Below are positions 19,886-28,520 of a DNA stretch of 64,000 nt, piece by piece; positions within the stretch are counted from its first letter, which is position 1, and each line of letters starts with the position of its first letter. Below the pieces are notes generated by a model that ran no database searches, had not been told where the DNA came from, and worked only from the letters and a program-made list of their open reading frames with translations. Location of the stretch: NCBI GenBank assembly GCA_002238605.1, contig MPMR01000003.1:186001-250000 (forward strand). Reading direction: 5' to 3'. Source of the DNA: BD2-11 clade cluster bacterium bin43 (GTDB lineage Bacteria; Gemmatimonadota; Gemmatimonadetes; Longimicrobiales; Gaopeijiaceae). The position numbers and the translations under genes are program-made.

Positions 19886-20772
19886 GGGCAAGCTCCCGAA
19901 TGGCGTGCGGTGATGCGCCCGGGGCCGGGGCTGTCGAACAGCTCCACCAGCGCCTCGACCACGCCCTCCAGCGTGGCGGCAGCCGCCACCCGGACATCCG
20001 CCACTCCCCGCCGCTCCAGCGCCGCGGCGGTGGTGGGGCCGATGCACGCCACGGCGATCCCGGTCAGCGCCCGGGCGAGCTCACCGGCCTGCGCGGGGTG
20101 GGCTGGCCCACGCGGCGCGGGATCCCCACCCAGCGCGCGGTCGACCGCTTCCACCGCCGAAGGGCTCGCGAAGGTCACCGCGTCCACCCCGGCGGCCAGG
20201 TCGGCGCGCACCCGCTCGGCGGGGGGCGGCGTCACCACCGTGCGGTAGGCCTCCACCCGGGTGACGCGGGCTCCCAGCGCGGTGAACTCCTCCTCCAGGG
20301 TGGGGCCAGCCCCCGAGGCGGCCGGAAAGAGCACGCGCGCGCCCGCAACCGGGAAGGTCGCGGCAACCCGGGCGGCCAGGCCGCGCGCGCCCGGCCCGCG
20401 CCCCTCCACCGCGACCGTCCAACCCGCCTCGGTGGCGGCGCGGGCGGTGGCGGGACCCACCGCGGCGACCCGGGGGGTGGGGGGGCCACCAGCAGCCGGC
20501 GCCATGGTCGCCCGCCCCTCCCCAACCGCCGCCACCGCGCGCGCGCTCGTAAATACCACCCAGTCGAACCGGTCGAGGCGCGCGAGCGCGGCTTCCAGGG
20601 GGGAGGGATCGCGGGGCGGGGGGTATTCGGAGGTGGGCCACGCCAGCACGCGCGCCCCCGCCATCTCGAGCAGAGCGCGCAGCCGGTCTTCTCCGGACGC
20701 GCTGCGCGTCGTCACCACCCGCACGCCCGCGAGCGGCGGCGCGACCGGAACCGAGTCTCCCATGCGCCCCAT
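19882..20772 (-). CDS. hemD: Uroporphyrinogen-III synthase
   Basis: A 296-residue, Ala/Arg-rich protein. Although HemD is poorly conserved, the characteristic pieces are present: VRVVTTRS near the N-terminus, FDWVVFTSARAV, VAAVGPATA, VLFPAA, and near the end VDAVTFASPSAVEA and ACIGPTTAAAL. It closes and inverts ring D of hydroxymethylbilane. Its place between chdC and hemL confirms the call. Start ATG 20772 is tentative; a second ATG at 20763 is equally possible, and both have weak ribosome sites. Confidence 0.88.
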
Positions 20773-20799
20773 CGCCCTGTCCCCAGGTGTCGAGTCACC

Positions 20800-21507
20800 C
20801 TATCCCAGCGTGTCCAGCCACTCTTCGGGGCTCGTGAGGATCCCCGTGTGCAGCGGCGCGTCGCTCGCGGTGTAGCGCCTGCCCTCGGTGCCCCGCAACT
20901 CGTGCACGAGCCGGGAGAAGAGCCGCAGATCGTCCATCTCGTACACGACCACGAACTCCTGATCCTGGAGCCCGAACGAATACAGGAGCAGCTGCTGGAT
21001 GCGCCGGAACTGCTTCCCGATGCGGATGTGCTCGTTCATCATCCCCTGGCGCGTCTCCCGCCCGAAGAGATACCAGTCCGCCGTCTTGGTGAACGGGTAG
21101 ACGACCAGGTACTGCCTGCGCTCCTCGGCGAAGGAATCGACCTCCTGGGCCGAGCGCGCCTTGCTGTACTCGGAGGGCCGCGTGTAGCCCCAGAGCGTGT
21201 TCACGGGCTCGACGATGTCCCGGTGCCGGCTCTCCGCCGCTGCCCGGCGCATGAAGTAGCGAGCCCCCGCCTCATCCTCCTCCGCGCGCACGGAACTCCA
21301 CACCAGCACGTCGGCTCCCGCCTCGAGCCCCTGCAGCAGATAGGGATGGGCCAGGTCCGCAGCGGCGCGCACATCCTCGAACCACGCGCGCGCTCGCGCG
21401 CGCCTGCGGGCGCCTTCCATCTCCCAGAACCGCGCTGTGAAACGGTAGTTGGCGAAGTGCCCGAGCACGGTCGGACGCATCTTGCCGGTTCCCTCGCTGT
21501 CGCTCAC
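20800..21507 (-). CDS. chdC: Coproheme decarboxylase (HemQ, chlorite dismutase family)
   Basis: A 235-residue member of the chlorite dismutase superfamily. YLVVYPFTKTADWY contains the catalytic Tyr position, and GMMNEHIRIGKQ contains the proximal heme His, as in Firmicute/Actinobacterial HemQ; the C-terminal FGLQDQEFVVVYEMDD strand is also typical. It removes two propionate carboxyls from coproheme, with peroxide, to give heme b, the last step of the coproporphyrin-dependent pathway. It is the first gene of the heme operon. Start GTG 21507 is preceded by GAGGAAGAGGA. Confidence 0.92.
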   Translation of the reverse strand: MSDSEGTGKMRPTVLGHFANYRFTARFWEMEGARRRARARAWFEDVRAAADLAHPYLLQGLEAGADVLVWSSVRAEEDEAGARYFMRRAAAESRHRDIVEPVNTLWGYTRPSEYSKARSAQEVDSFAEERRQYLVVYPFTKTADWYLFGRETRQGMMNEHIRIGKQFRRIQQLLLYSFGLQDQEFVVVYEMDDLRLFSRLVHELRGTEGRRYTASDAPLHTGILTSPEEWLDTLG

Positions 21508-21561
21508 TCCTCTTCCTCGCTGATGCCGATGTCGGATCCCGCGCCGACGAACTGATGTCTC

Positions 21562-21580
21562 ATGACAATAATACTGTCAT
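21562..21580. promoter_or_regulatory. Perfect dyad ATGACA-N7-TGTCAT before the heme operon
   Basis: A 19-bp inverted repeat lies 55 bp upstream of the chdC start, in an AT-rich pocket of an otherwise GC-rich region. On the coding (minus) strand it encloses TATTAT, a good -10 hexamer, so a protein bound here would block the promoter. An iron- or heme-responsive repressor is the obvious candidate but the binding protein is not known. Confidence 0.5.
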
Positions 21581-21606
21581 CTACTGATAACTTACTCCGT
21601 TCGCGC

Positions 21607-22755
21607 CTACGACTTTGGAATCTGCTTGCCAGGGTCCACGAAGGGCCTCCGCACGACCGTGGCGTCCCGTTCACCGTCAGGGGTGGAAACGCGGAGGTGC
21701 GTGCCCAGCTCTCCGGAGGCCGTCGGCACCATTGCGTAACCGATGTTGCGGCCAAGGCGTGGCGAATGCACCGCCGACGTCACGAAGCCGATTTCCCGTC
21801 CGTCCCGCTGCACGGGCCAGCGCGTCATGTTGAGGTCGAGCGGGGCGCCCGAAATCTCGACTCCGGCAAGCAGCCGCGCCGGGCCCTCCGCGGCGATGCG
21901 GGCCAGCGCCTCGCGGCCGATGAAGTCGCCCTCCTGGCCGTGGTCCACCTGCCATCCGAGCCCGACCTCGTAGGGGTTGTTCTCCAGCGTCATGTCGATG
22001 CCGTAGTTGAGGATGCCGGCCTCGATGCGGCGGATGTCCGAGGGCCCGGTGGGGGAAATCCCGAGATCGCGTCCTGCTTCCATCACGCGGTCCCAGAGTT
22101 CCATCCCCCGGCTGCCGTCCCGCAGGTAGATTTCATAGCCGACCTCGCCGCTCCACCCGGTGCGCGTCACAATCACCGGAATCCCGTCCAGGTCGGTGTC
22201 GGCGAACCAATAGTAACGCAACCCGCTCACCTCGTCCCCGAAGAGCCTGCGGATGACTTCCTTCGACTTCGGACCCTGCACCTGCATGGGCGACACATCC
22301 GGCTCGCAGAGCTCGACATCGAGCCCGGAGTTGAGGGCGACTCCCTTCGCCCACAGCAGGACGTCGCTGTCCGCCAGCGCCAGCCAGAAGTGGTTCTCGC
22401 CCAGGCGCAGGAGCACCGGGTCGTTCACGATGCCGCCGTCCTCCGCGGTGATCAGGACGTACTTGCCCTGGCCGACGGCGCACCTGGAGAGGTCGCGCGG
22501 CGTGAGCAGGTTGGTGAACTCGAAGGCGTCCGGGCCGGTGATTTCGACCTGCCGCTCCACGCTCACGTCCCACACCGTGACCCCGGTGAGCAGCTTCTCG
22601 TACTCCGCGTGCAGGTCGTCGTACCGGGTGGGGAGGAACATGTGGTTGTAGACCGTATAGCTCCGGCACCCCGCGCGCAGGGTGGACTCGAAATAGGGCG
22701 ATCTGCGCAGCCGGGCGCCGCGCTGGATCAGGGCCATGTCGAAGGTCGGGGACAT
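21607..22755 (-). CDS. DmdA-like/GcvT-fold methyltransferase
   Basis: A 382-residue GcvT-fold protein whose N-terminal half closely follows the dimethylsulfoniopropionate demethylase pattern: YTVYNHMFLP, VWDVSVERQVEI, LTPRDLSRC, GGIVNDPVLLRLGENHFW and PMQVQGPKS, with a GWSGEVGYEIY segment and a C-terminal barrel domain. Such enzymes transfer a methyl group from an osmolyte or N-methyl amine to tetrahydrofolate. DMSP is one possible substrate, but relatives act on sarcosine and dimethylglycine, and sequence alone does not decide. It is the last gene of a four-gene operon with two FAD oxidoreductases and a second GcvT-fold protein. Start ATG 22755 has GAGGAG 9 nt upstream. Confidence 0.8.
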   Translation of the reverse strand: MSPTFDMALIQRGARLRRSPYFESTLRAGCRSYTVYNHMFLPTRYDDLHAEYEKLLTGVTVWDVSVERQVEITGPDAFEFTNLLTPRDLSRCAVGQGKYVLITAEDGGIVNDPVLLRLGENHFWLALADSDVLLWAKGVALNSGLDVELCEPDVSPMQVQGPKSKEVIRRLFGDEVSGLRYYWFADTDLDGIPVIVTRTGWSGEVGYEIYLRDGSRGMELWDRVMEAGRDLGISPTGPSDIRRIEAGILNYGIDMTLENNPYEVGLGWQVDHGQEGDFIGREALARIAAEGPARLLAGVEISGAPLDLNMTRWPVQRDGREIGFVTSAVHSPRLGRNIGYAMVPTASGELGTHLRVSTPDGERDATVVRRPFVDPGKQIPKS

Positions 22756-22816
22756 GAAGTTGGCTCCTCGGGCAGGTTTCAGTTCAGGGGTGGGCGACTC
22801 GGGCGGGCTGCGCCGT

Positions 22817-24427
22817 TCACGTCTGGTCCCGCCCGCCCAAACGCGCGCCCAGCTTCCGGTCGCGCAAGATCTCGCGTGCGGCAAGCCGGCCCGCGCCGCC
22901 CGTGACTCCGCCTCCCGGATGGGTGCCCGAACCGCACAGGAACAGGCGTTCCACCGGTGTCCGGTACCGGCCCCATCCGGGGACCGGGCGCATGAACAGA
23001 AGCTGGTCGAGGCCCATCTGTCCGTGGTATTCGTCGCCGCCCGTAAGGCCGAGTTCGGTCTCGAAGTCGACCGGGGTGAGCAGGCGGTGGTCGACGATCC
23101 GTGCGCGCAGGCCGGGAAGGAACTCCTCGAGCACGTCGAGCGCGGAAGAGCGCAGCGCGTCGCGGATCGCGCCGTCCTCCCAGCTGCCGGAGCGCAGCCG
23201 CCAGGGGGCGTAGCGGATCTGGATGGAGGCCAGGTGGCGGCCTTCGGGCGCAAGGGTGGGATCGTGCAGCGTCGGAACCACCATGTCGAGATGCGGGCGC
23301 GCGGAGCAGCGACCGTACTTGGCGTCGTCGCCGGCCCGCTCCAGGTACTCGAGGTCCGGGGCCACCAGCGTGTGACCGGACAGCCGTTCCGCGGCGTCCG
23401 GGAGGGGCGGAAGCCCGTCGAGCAGCAAGTGTAGCGAGGCGGTGGTTCCGCTCAGCCGGATGTTCGTCACCTTGCGGTTGAACTCGGGGCCCAGCCGGGG
23501 CGCACCCACCAGCCCGAAGAAGGTGCGGCGCGGATCGACGCCCGAGACCACGCAGCTGGCCCGAATCTCCTCTCCGCCGGCCAGCAGCACGCCGGTAGCG
23601 ACGCCGTCCTCCATGAGGATGCTCTCCACTTCGGCGTCGGTGCGAACCTCCGCTCCATGGCTGCGCGCGGCCGCCTCCAGCGCCTCGGAGAGCACGCCCA
23701 CGCCGCCCTTGACGAAGACCGAGGAGCGAAAACCGCAGGCTTCGGTCCCGGTTGCGTGGTAGACCATGCGGAAGGCGCCGCCCATGGCGCTCGGACCCTG
23801 GCGCGCACCCAGCAGGCCGGTCGTGCCCAGCATCCCCTTGAGTGCCTCGCCCGCGAACCAGTCGTCGAGGAGGTCGCGCGCCGACATCGGAAGCACGCGC
23901 AGCAGCTCCACGACCGTGCGTTTGCCGACCCGGCCGGCGCGCAGGAGGGGACGGAGCAGGCGCAGGCGGCCCCGGGCGGACGCGTCCTGAAGAACCGGGG
24001 GCGCGTGGTCCAGCGCGACCCGCAGCACCCGCGCCATCGAGCGCAGGTAGTCGGCCCAGTCGGGAAAGCGCGCCGCGTCCGCCGGGCCGTGGTGCGCGAT
24101 CTCGTCGCGTGTGCGTCCGGGATTGCGCCAGAGCGTCAGCGCGTCTCCGCCACCGGTGAGCGACGTCGCCACCGCGGGGGGATGCACCCACTCGAGCCCG
24201 CGGGCCTCGAGACCGAGGTCGGCGACGATCTCGCGCCGAAAGAGGCCCGCGTCCTGTGCGGCCAGGTTGACCCGGCAGCCCGGGAAGACTTCCTCGGTGG
24301 CCGCCGCGCCCCCGACGACGCCGCGGCGCTCGAGCACCAGCACCTCCCACCCCTCGCGGGCGAGCAGCGCGGCGGCCACCAGGGCGTTGTGCCCCGCGCC
24401 CACAACGACCGCGTCGTAGGCGCTCAC
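22817..24427 (-). CDS. CrtI/PYROXD2-type FAD-dependent oxidoreductase (second copy)
   Basis: A 536-residue flavoprotein with the N-terminal motif DAVVVGAGHNALVAAALLA, the FAD/NAD signature, and the C-terminal FAD motif around LFLCGSGTHPGGGVTGGAG. The overall pattern is the phytoene desaturase/PYROXD2 family. No carotenoid genes are nearby, so carotenoid desaturation is unlikely; oxidation of an amine or another substrate of the neighbouring demethylases is a better guess, unproven. Start GTG 24427 overlaps the stop of the preceding paralogue as GTGA and has a GGAGGAGG ribosome site. The 61-bp gap before the DmdA-like gene contains only the latter's ribosome site. Confidence 0.82.
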   Translation of the reverse strand: MSAYDAVVVGAGHNALVAAALLAREGWEVLVLERRGVVGGAAATEEVFPGCRVNLAAQDAGLFRREIVADLGLEARGLEWVHPPAVATSLTGGGDALTLWRNPGRTRDEIAHHGPADAARFPDWADYLRSMARVLRVALDHAPPVLQDASARGRLRLLRPLLRAGRVGKRTVVELLRVLPMSARDLLDDWFAGEALKGMLGTTGLLGARQGPSAMGGAFRMVYHATGTEACGFRSSVFVKGGVGVLSEALEAAARSHGAEVRTDAEVESILMEDGVATGVLLAGGEEIRASCVVSGVDPRRTFFGLVGAPRLGPEFNRKVTNIRLSGTTASLHLLLDGLPPLPDAAERLSGHTLVAPDLEYLERAGDDAKYGRCSARPHLDMVVPTLHDPTLAPEGRHLASIQIRYAPWRLRSGSWEDGAIRDALRSSALDVLEEFLPGLRARIVDHRLLTPVDFETELGLTGGDEYHGQMGLDQLLFMRPVPGWGRYRTPVERLFLCGSGTHPGGGVTGGAGRLAAREILRDRKLGARLGGRDQT

Positions 24428-26028
24428 CGTCCCCTCCTCCGCCGTCCCCTCCCCAGGTCGGCGAGCACGGTGCCGGCCGCAAGCTTGCCCGGGGCACCCA
24501 TGATGCCGCCGCCGGGGTGGGTCCCCGAGCCGCACTGGTAGTAGCCCCGCACCGGCGTGCGGTACTTCGCGTACCCTGCGGCCGGCCGCAGGAAGAAGAG
24601 CTGCGACGGGCTCAGCTCACCCTGGAAGATGTTGCCCTGCGAAAGCCCCGTGGTGCGCTCGATGTCCAGCGGCGTGAGCACCTGACGGTGCAGGATGATG
24701 TCCTTCAGGTTCGGGATGTAGCGGGCCAGCGTGTCGACCACGGTGTCGCCGAAGGCCTCGCGCCTGTCGTCCCAGTTCCCCTCGCGCAACTCGTAGGGCG
24801 CGTACTGGACGAAGCACGACATGACGTGCTTGCCGGGAGGGGCCATTCCGGGATCGATCGCCGAGGGGATGACGACGTCGATGTAGGGCTCCTTCGAGAA
24901 GTCCCCGTACTTCGCGTCGTCGTACGCGCGCTCCAGGTAGTCGAGGGAGGGGCTGATGGAGACGGCGCCGCGCAGATGGGGGCCGTGGCCGGGCATGCAG
25001 GAGAAGTCGGGGGCGGCGTCGAGCGCCAGGTTGACCTTGCCGGACGAGCCACGGAAGCGGAAGGCGCGCACGGCGCGGAGGAGCTCGCCGGGGAGTTCGT
25101 GCTCTTCGACCAGGTCGAGGAAGGTGCGGCGGGGGTCGAGGCTGGAGGAGACGACCTTCCCGTACACCTCGTCCCCGCTGGCGAGCGCCACGCCGGTGAC
25201 GCGTCCGTTCCGGACGAGCACCCGGGCGACCGGCGCGTCGGTGCGGATTTCGGCGCCGGCCTCGCGCGCGGCCGAGGCGATCGCCTCCGCCACCGCTCCG
25301 GTCCCGCCCCTGGCGAAGCCCCACGCGCGGAAGTGCCCGTCGATCTCCCCCATGTAGTGGTGGAGCAGCACGTAGGCGGTGCCCGGCGAGCGGGGGCCCA
25401 GGAAGGTCCCGATGATGCCGCTCGCCGAGAGGGTAGCCTTGAGCACGTCGGTCTCGAACCACTCGTCGAGGAAATCCGCCGCGCTCATGGTCATCAGCTT
25501 CACCAGCAGGTGCAGCTGTTCGGGATCCAGCCCCAGGAAGTGCCGGGCCAGCCCGATCAGGCCGGAGATGTCGCGAGGGCCGAGGCGCGCGGGGTCGGGC
25601 GGTACGATGTCGAGCAGGTACTTTACCGCGCGCGCCATGAAGAAGAGCGACCGACCGTAGTCGTCGTAGGCCTCGGCGTCGCGCACGGAGAAGCGCGCGA
25701 TCTCGCGCCAGCTGCGGTAGTGATCGCCGTCGCGGTAGAGGCGGTCGCCGTCCGGGAGCGGGGTGAGCGTGCTCTCGAGCGGCAGAATGGTGAGCCCGTG
25801 GCGGGGCAGATCCAGCTCGCGGATGATCTCCGGGCGCATGAGGCTGACCACGTACGAGAAGACGCTGTAGCGGAAGCCGGGGAAGATCTCCTCGGTGACG
25901 GTGGCGCCCCCCACCATCGGCCGCGCCTCGAGCACGCACACGTCCAGCCCGGCGCGCGCCAGGTAGGCCGCGTGCACCAGGCCGTTGTGCCCGCCACCGA
26001 TCACGATCGCGTCGTAGCTGCGCGCCAT
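24424..26028 (-). CDS. CrtI/PYROXD2-type FAD-dependent oxidoreductase (first copy)
   Basis: A 534-residue paralogue of the downstream flavoprotein: N-terminal YDAIVIGGGHNGLVHAAYLA, EARPMVGGATVTEE, mid-protein FARGGTGAVAEAI and C-terminal YYQCGSGTHPGGGIMGAPG. Both copies also share the DAKYG-centred segment, so they probably arose by duplication. Reaction unknown; an FAD-linked dehydrogenation is expected. The start is 5 nt after the stop of the GcvT-fold gene, so the two are co-translated. The C-terminus is short and Arg-rich (GRGRRRRGR). Confidence 0.82.
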   Translation of the reverse strand: MARSYDAIVIGGGHNGLVHAAYLARAGLDVCVLEARPMVGGATVTEEIFPGFRYSVFSYVVSLMRPEIIRELDLPRHGLTILPLESTLTPLPDGDRLYRDGDHYRSWREIARFSVRDAEAYDDYGRSLFFMARAVKYLLDIVPPDPARLGPRDISGLIGLARHFLGLDPEQLHLLVKLMTMSAADFLDEWFETDVLKATLSASGIIGTFLGPRSPGTAYVLLHHYMGEIDGHFRAWGFARGGTGAVAEAIASAAREAGAEIRTDAPVARVLVRNGRVTGVALASGDEVYGKVVSSSLDPRRTFLDLVEEHELPGELLRAVRAFRFRGSSGKVNLALDAAPDFSCMPGHGPHLRGAVSISPSLDYLERAYDDAKYGDFSKEPYIDVVIPSAIDPGMAPPGKHVMSCFVQYAPYELREGNWDDRREAFGDTVVDTLARYIPNLKDIILHRQVLTPLDIERTTGLSQGNIFQGELSPSQLFFLRPAAGYAKYRTPVRGYYQCGSGTHPGGGIMGAPGKLAAGTVLADLGRGRRRRGR

Positions 26029-26033
26029 CGGCC

Positions 26034-27227
26034 TCAGTTGCGCTTGCGCGCCGGGTCGAAGAAGGGGGTCTTCACCACCGTGGCCGGCACTTCGTGGCGC
26101 ACGAACTCCACGGTGAGTTCGAAGTCCACCCGGTCGCCGGGCCGGGCGAAGTCGCGCTGCAGGGTCGCGAGGGCGATGTACTTCTTGAGGATGGGCGAGA
26201 AGGTGGAGCTGGTGACGAAGCCGACCTGGGTTCCGGCGGCGAAGATCGGCACCGGCTCGCGCGAGGCCCGGCCCGCCACCAGCGGGGGCAGCCCGACGGA
26301 GGCGAAGCGCCGCTCGATGCGCGGCCAGTCGACCTCGAGCCCCGCGAAGGCCCATTTCGAGGGCTGGGCGGCTTCCCCCTCGAGCGCCTTCCCGCCTACG
26401 AAATCGCGCCCGGGCCGCGGCTGCACCGCCCACCCCAGGCCGGCCTCGTAGGGCGAGGACTTGCGCGACTCGATGAGCGCCGTCCACGCCGACACGTAGT
26501 CCACTTCCTTGAGCAGGAGCCCGGCCTCGATGCGGGCCACGTCGAGGGCGTCGAGGCCGGCCGGGGCGATGCCGTACCCCCGGCCCGCCTCCATGAGCGC
26601 GTCCCAGAGGGCGAGCGCGTGCTCGGGGCGCACCCAGATCTCGTATCCGAGATCACCGGTGTAGCCGGTCCGCGTGATCGTGACCGGAACCGATCCCACG
26701 TTGCCCTCGGCCAACCCGAAGTACGGGACCGAGGCGATGTCCGCGCCGGTCACCAGCCCGGCCAGAATGTCGCGCGAGGTGGGCCCCTGGAGGGCGAGCG
26801 CGGCCAGCTCCAGCGAGACGTCGCGCACGCGCGCGTCCATCCCCAGCGCGCAGTCCTGGAACCAGCGCAGGCTCGGATCCGCGGCCGTGATGCGGAAGGC
26901 GTCCGCGCCCAGGCGCTGCACGGTGCCGTCGTCGATCAGCTTGCCCGCCTCGTCGCACCAGGGGCTGTAGAGCACGCGCCCCTCCGGGCAGTCGGCCGCG
27001 TGGCGCGTGACGATGCGGTCGACCAGCGCGGCCGCGTCGGGCCCGGTGATCTCGTATTTGCGCAGGGGCGAGATGTCGAAGAGCGCCGCCGCGCTGCGCA
27101 CCGCGTAGTACTCGTACTCGTGGCTCGGCTCGTAGCTGAGGGCGGCGGCGTACCCGGACCAGTTGCGCCAGCGGCGGTGGTGACAGAGCGCGCCGGTGCG
27201 CCGGTGGAAGGGGGTTTCGAGGAGCAT
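26034..27227 (-). CDS. GcvT-fold aminomethyltransferase/demethylase-like protein
   Basis: A 397-residue GcvT-family protein: YYAVRSAAALFDISPLRKYEITGPDA (fold signature near the N-terminus), LALQGPTSRDIL, TRTGYTGDLGYEIW and the C-terminal barrel with GFVTSSTFSPILKKYIALA. The family moves one-carbon units from amines to tetrahydrofolate. It is distinct from the DmdA-like protein four genes downstream. No glycine-cleavage H or P protein is present, so a role in glycine cleavage is unlikely; demethylation of an N- or S-methyl compound is more likely. Start ATG 27227 was chosen because the family alignment begins there; the ribosome site is weak. Confidence 0.8.
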   Translation of the reverse strand: MLLETPFHRRTGALCHHRRWRNWSGYAAALSYEPSHEYEYYAVRSAAALFDISPLRKYEITGPDAAALVDRIVTRHAADCPEGRVLYSPWCDEAGKLIDDGTVQRLGADAFRITAADPSLRWFQDCALGMDARVRDVSLELAALALQGPTSRDILAGLVTGADIASVPYFGLAEGNVGSVPVTITRTGYTGDLGYEIWVRPEHALALWDALMEAGRGYGIAPAGLDALDVARIEAGLLLKEVDYVSAWTALIESRKSSPYEAGLGWAVQPRPGRDFVGGKALEGEAAQPSKWAFAGLEVDWPRIERRFASVGLPPLVAGRASREPVPIFAAGTQVGFVTSSTFSPILKKYIALATLQRDFARPGDRVDFELTVEFVRHEVPATVVKTPFFDPARKRN

Positions 27228-27246
27228 GCGGCAAGCTGGCTGCGAT

Positions 27247-27810
27247 TCAGAAGCGCAGCAAGGTGGTGACCGCGGGTTGGCCCGGCTGGATGACGATGAG
27301 GTAGAGCCGGTCGTACTCCATGTGGTCGATGGGACCGTGAGGCTCGCCACCGAGCGCCTCCACCAGGCTCGGGGTCGTGTTGCTGTGGCCCGAGACCAGA
27401 TGACGCCCGGGCGTCGCGCGGATGGTCTCCGCGAGCTCCACCAGCTCTCCAGGGCTGTAGAGGGCGAGCTCCACGCCGTCGTCGGCGGCGATGGGACGGG
27501 CGGTATCGAGCGTCCGGGTCAGGTTGGTGGAGTGGACGTGAGTGAAATCCACGTCCGCCAGAAGGGTTCGCAGCCTCTCGACCCGCGCCCTTCCAACGTC
27601 GTTCAAGGGCGAGTTGGGACTGTCGTCGAGCCGTTCCGCATGCCGCACCAGGATGACGGTCACGGCCCCGTCCGCGTCCGGCGCGAAGACCTGCGCACCG
27701 AGGCGGAATGGCGACGCGACCGCCGCCAGGCAGGCTGCGAAGGCAACCAGTGTGCTTGCGTGTACGCACGCGCGGCATCGTGGAATTCGCGATCGAGTCA
27801 TGGCACCCAC
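27247..27810 (-). CDS. Exported histidine-phosphatase superfamily protein
   Basis: A 187-residue protein with an N-terminal signal sequence (hydrophobic stretch to about residue 40, ending LGAQ). The catalytic RHG-like motif is VRHAERLDD, the second His lies in SGHSNTTP, and NDVGRARVERL is the usual helix after the active site. It is probably a periplasmic phosphatase or phosphohydrolase; substrate unknown. Start GTG 27810 overlaps the cupin stop by one base; ATG 27801 is an alternative. Confidence 0.78.
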   Translation of the reverse strand: MGAMTRSRIPRCRACVHASTLVAFAACLAAVASPFRLGAQVFAPDADGAVTVILVRHAERLDDSPNSPLNDVGRARVERLRTLLADVDFTHVHSTNLTRTLDTARPIAADDGVELALYSPGELVELAETIRATPGRHLVSGHSNTTPSLVEALGGEPHGPIDHMEYDRLYLIVIQPGQPAVTTLLRF

Positions 27811-28325
27811 TACTTGAGCTCGACCAACTGATCGGGGTCGACCCGGACCACGATGTAGGTGATCGCCTCGGTGATCTCGCTGAAACCGTGCGGCGAGTTG
27901 GTCGGGATGATCACCATGTCGCCCGGCCCGATTTCTCGGCTCTGTCCGCCCGCGATGCCGCCCAGCGCACTCGGGCCGGTCAGCGTGCGGACGATATTGC
28001 CCTCCGGATCGAGGGGGCTCGCGCCGGTGAGCTCGCCACCGGTCACCAGCGTGCCGCGCCCCTGCACAACGTAGTAGACCTCGGTCTGGTTGTGGTGCTG
28101 GATGGCCCCCAGCGAGGTGGTGGGCGGCCGGTGCACCAACCCGACCCCGACGTTGTGGCCGCCCGCGTCGATGTGCCGGATCTGCTGGTCGCTCACCCGG
28201 TCCTCGGGGGCGTTGGCGATCGTCGCGAGAATGTCGTCCGCGGTGATGTGGGTGGCGGCCGGATTGTCCTGGGCCGCAGCCCAGAGCACCCCGGCGGCCA
28301 GCGCGGCGACGAGCAGCTTCGACAT
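27810..28325 (-). CDS. Exported cupin-domain protein
   Basis: A 171-residue protein with a signal peptide (MSKLLVAALAAGVLWAAAQ) and one cupin domain: HHNQTEVYYVVQGRGTLVTGG is motif 1 with metal-binding His and Glu, and GDMVIIPTNSPHGFSE is motif 2 with the last His. Periplasmic cupins of this type are common in Gemmatimonadota-like genomes but few have known substrates. It is tightly linked to the downstream histidine phosphatase. Start ATG 28325 has GGAGA 6 nt upstream. The roughly 195-bp region to the beta-lactamase-like gene shows nothing clear. Confidence 0.8.
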   Translation of the reverse strand: MSKLLVAALAAGVLWAAAQDNPAATHITADDILATIANAPEDRVSDQQIRHIDAGGHNVGVGLVHRPPTTSLGAIQHHNQTEVYYVVQGRGTLVTGGELTGASPLDPEGNIVRTLTGPSALGGIAGGQSREIGPGDMVIIPTNSPHGFSEITEAITYIVVRVDPDQLVELK

Positions 28326-28520
28326 GGCGGTCTCCGTCAACGTTGGGGTTCAGGGCCCTGCACGGGAGAAGCCAATATTAACAGGCCCTGAATGAATCCG
28401 CGCGTGCACCGAGAGAATCGGCCTTGCCCTCGGCGCGGGCAAACGGCGCCACATCGTGGGCCGCGACCCTCACGGCGTCTCTCCCGAGGACCGGTTCAGA
28501 ACTGGCTTGTCAAACGAGGC

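Noticed and set aside
21607-22755. Firm assignment as DMSP demethylase DmdA
   Set aside because: The motifs are close, but related enzymes with other substrates share them; a tree is needed.
22817-26028. Carotenoid biosynthesis genes
   Set aside because: The proteins look like CrtI, but no phytoene synthase or other carotenoid gene is near and the family is broad.
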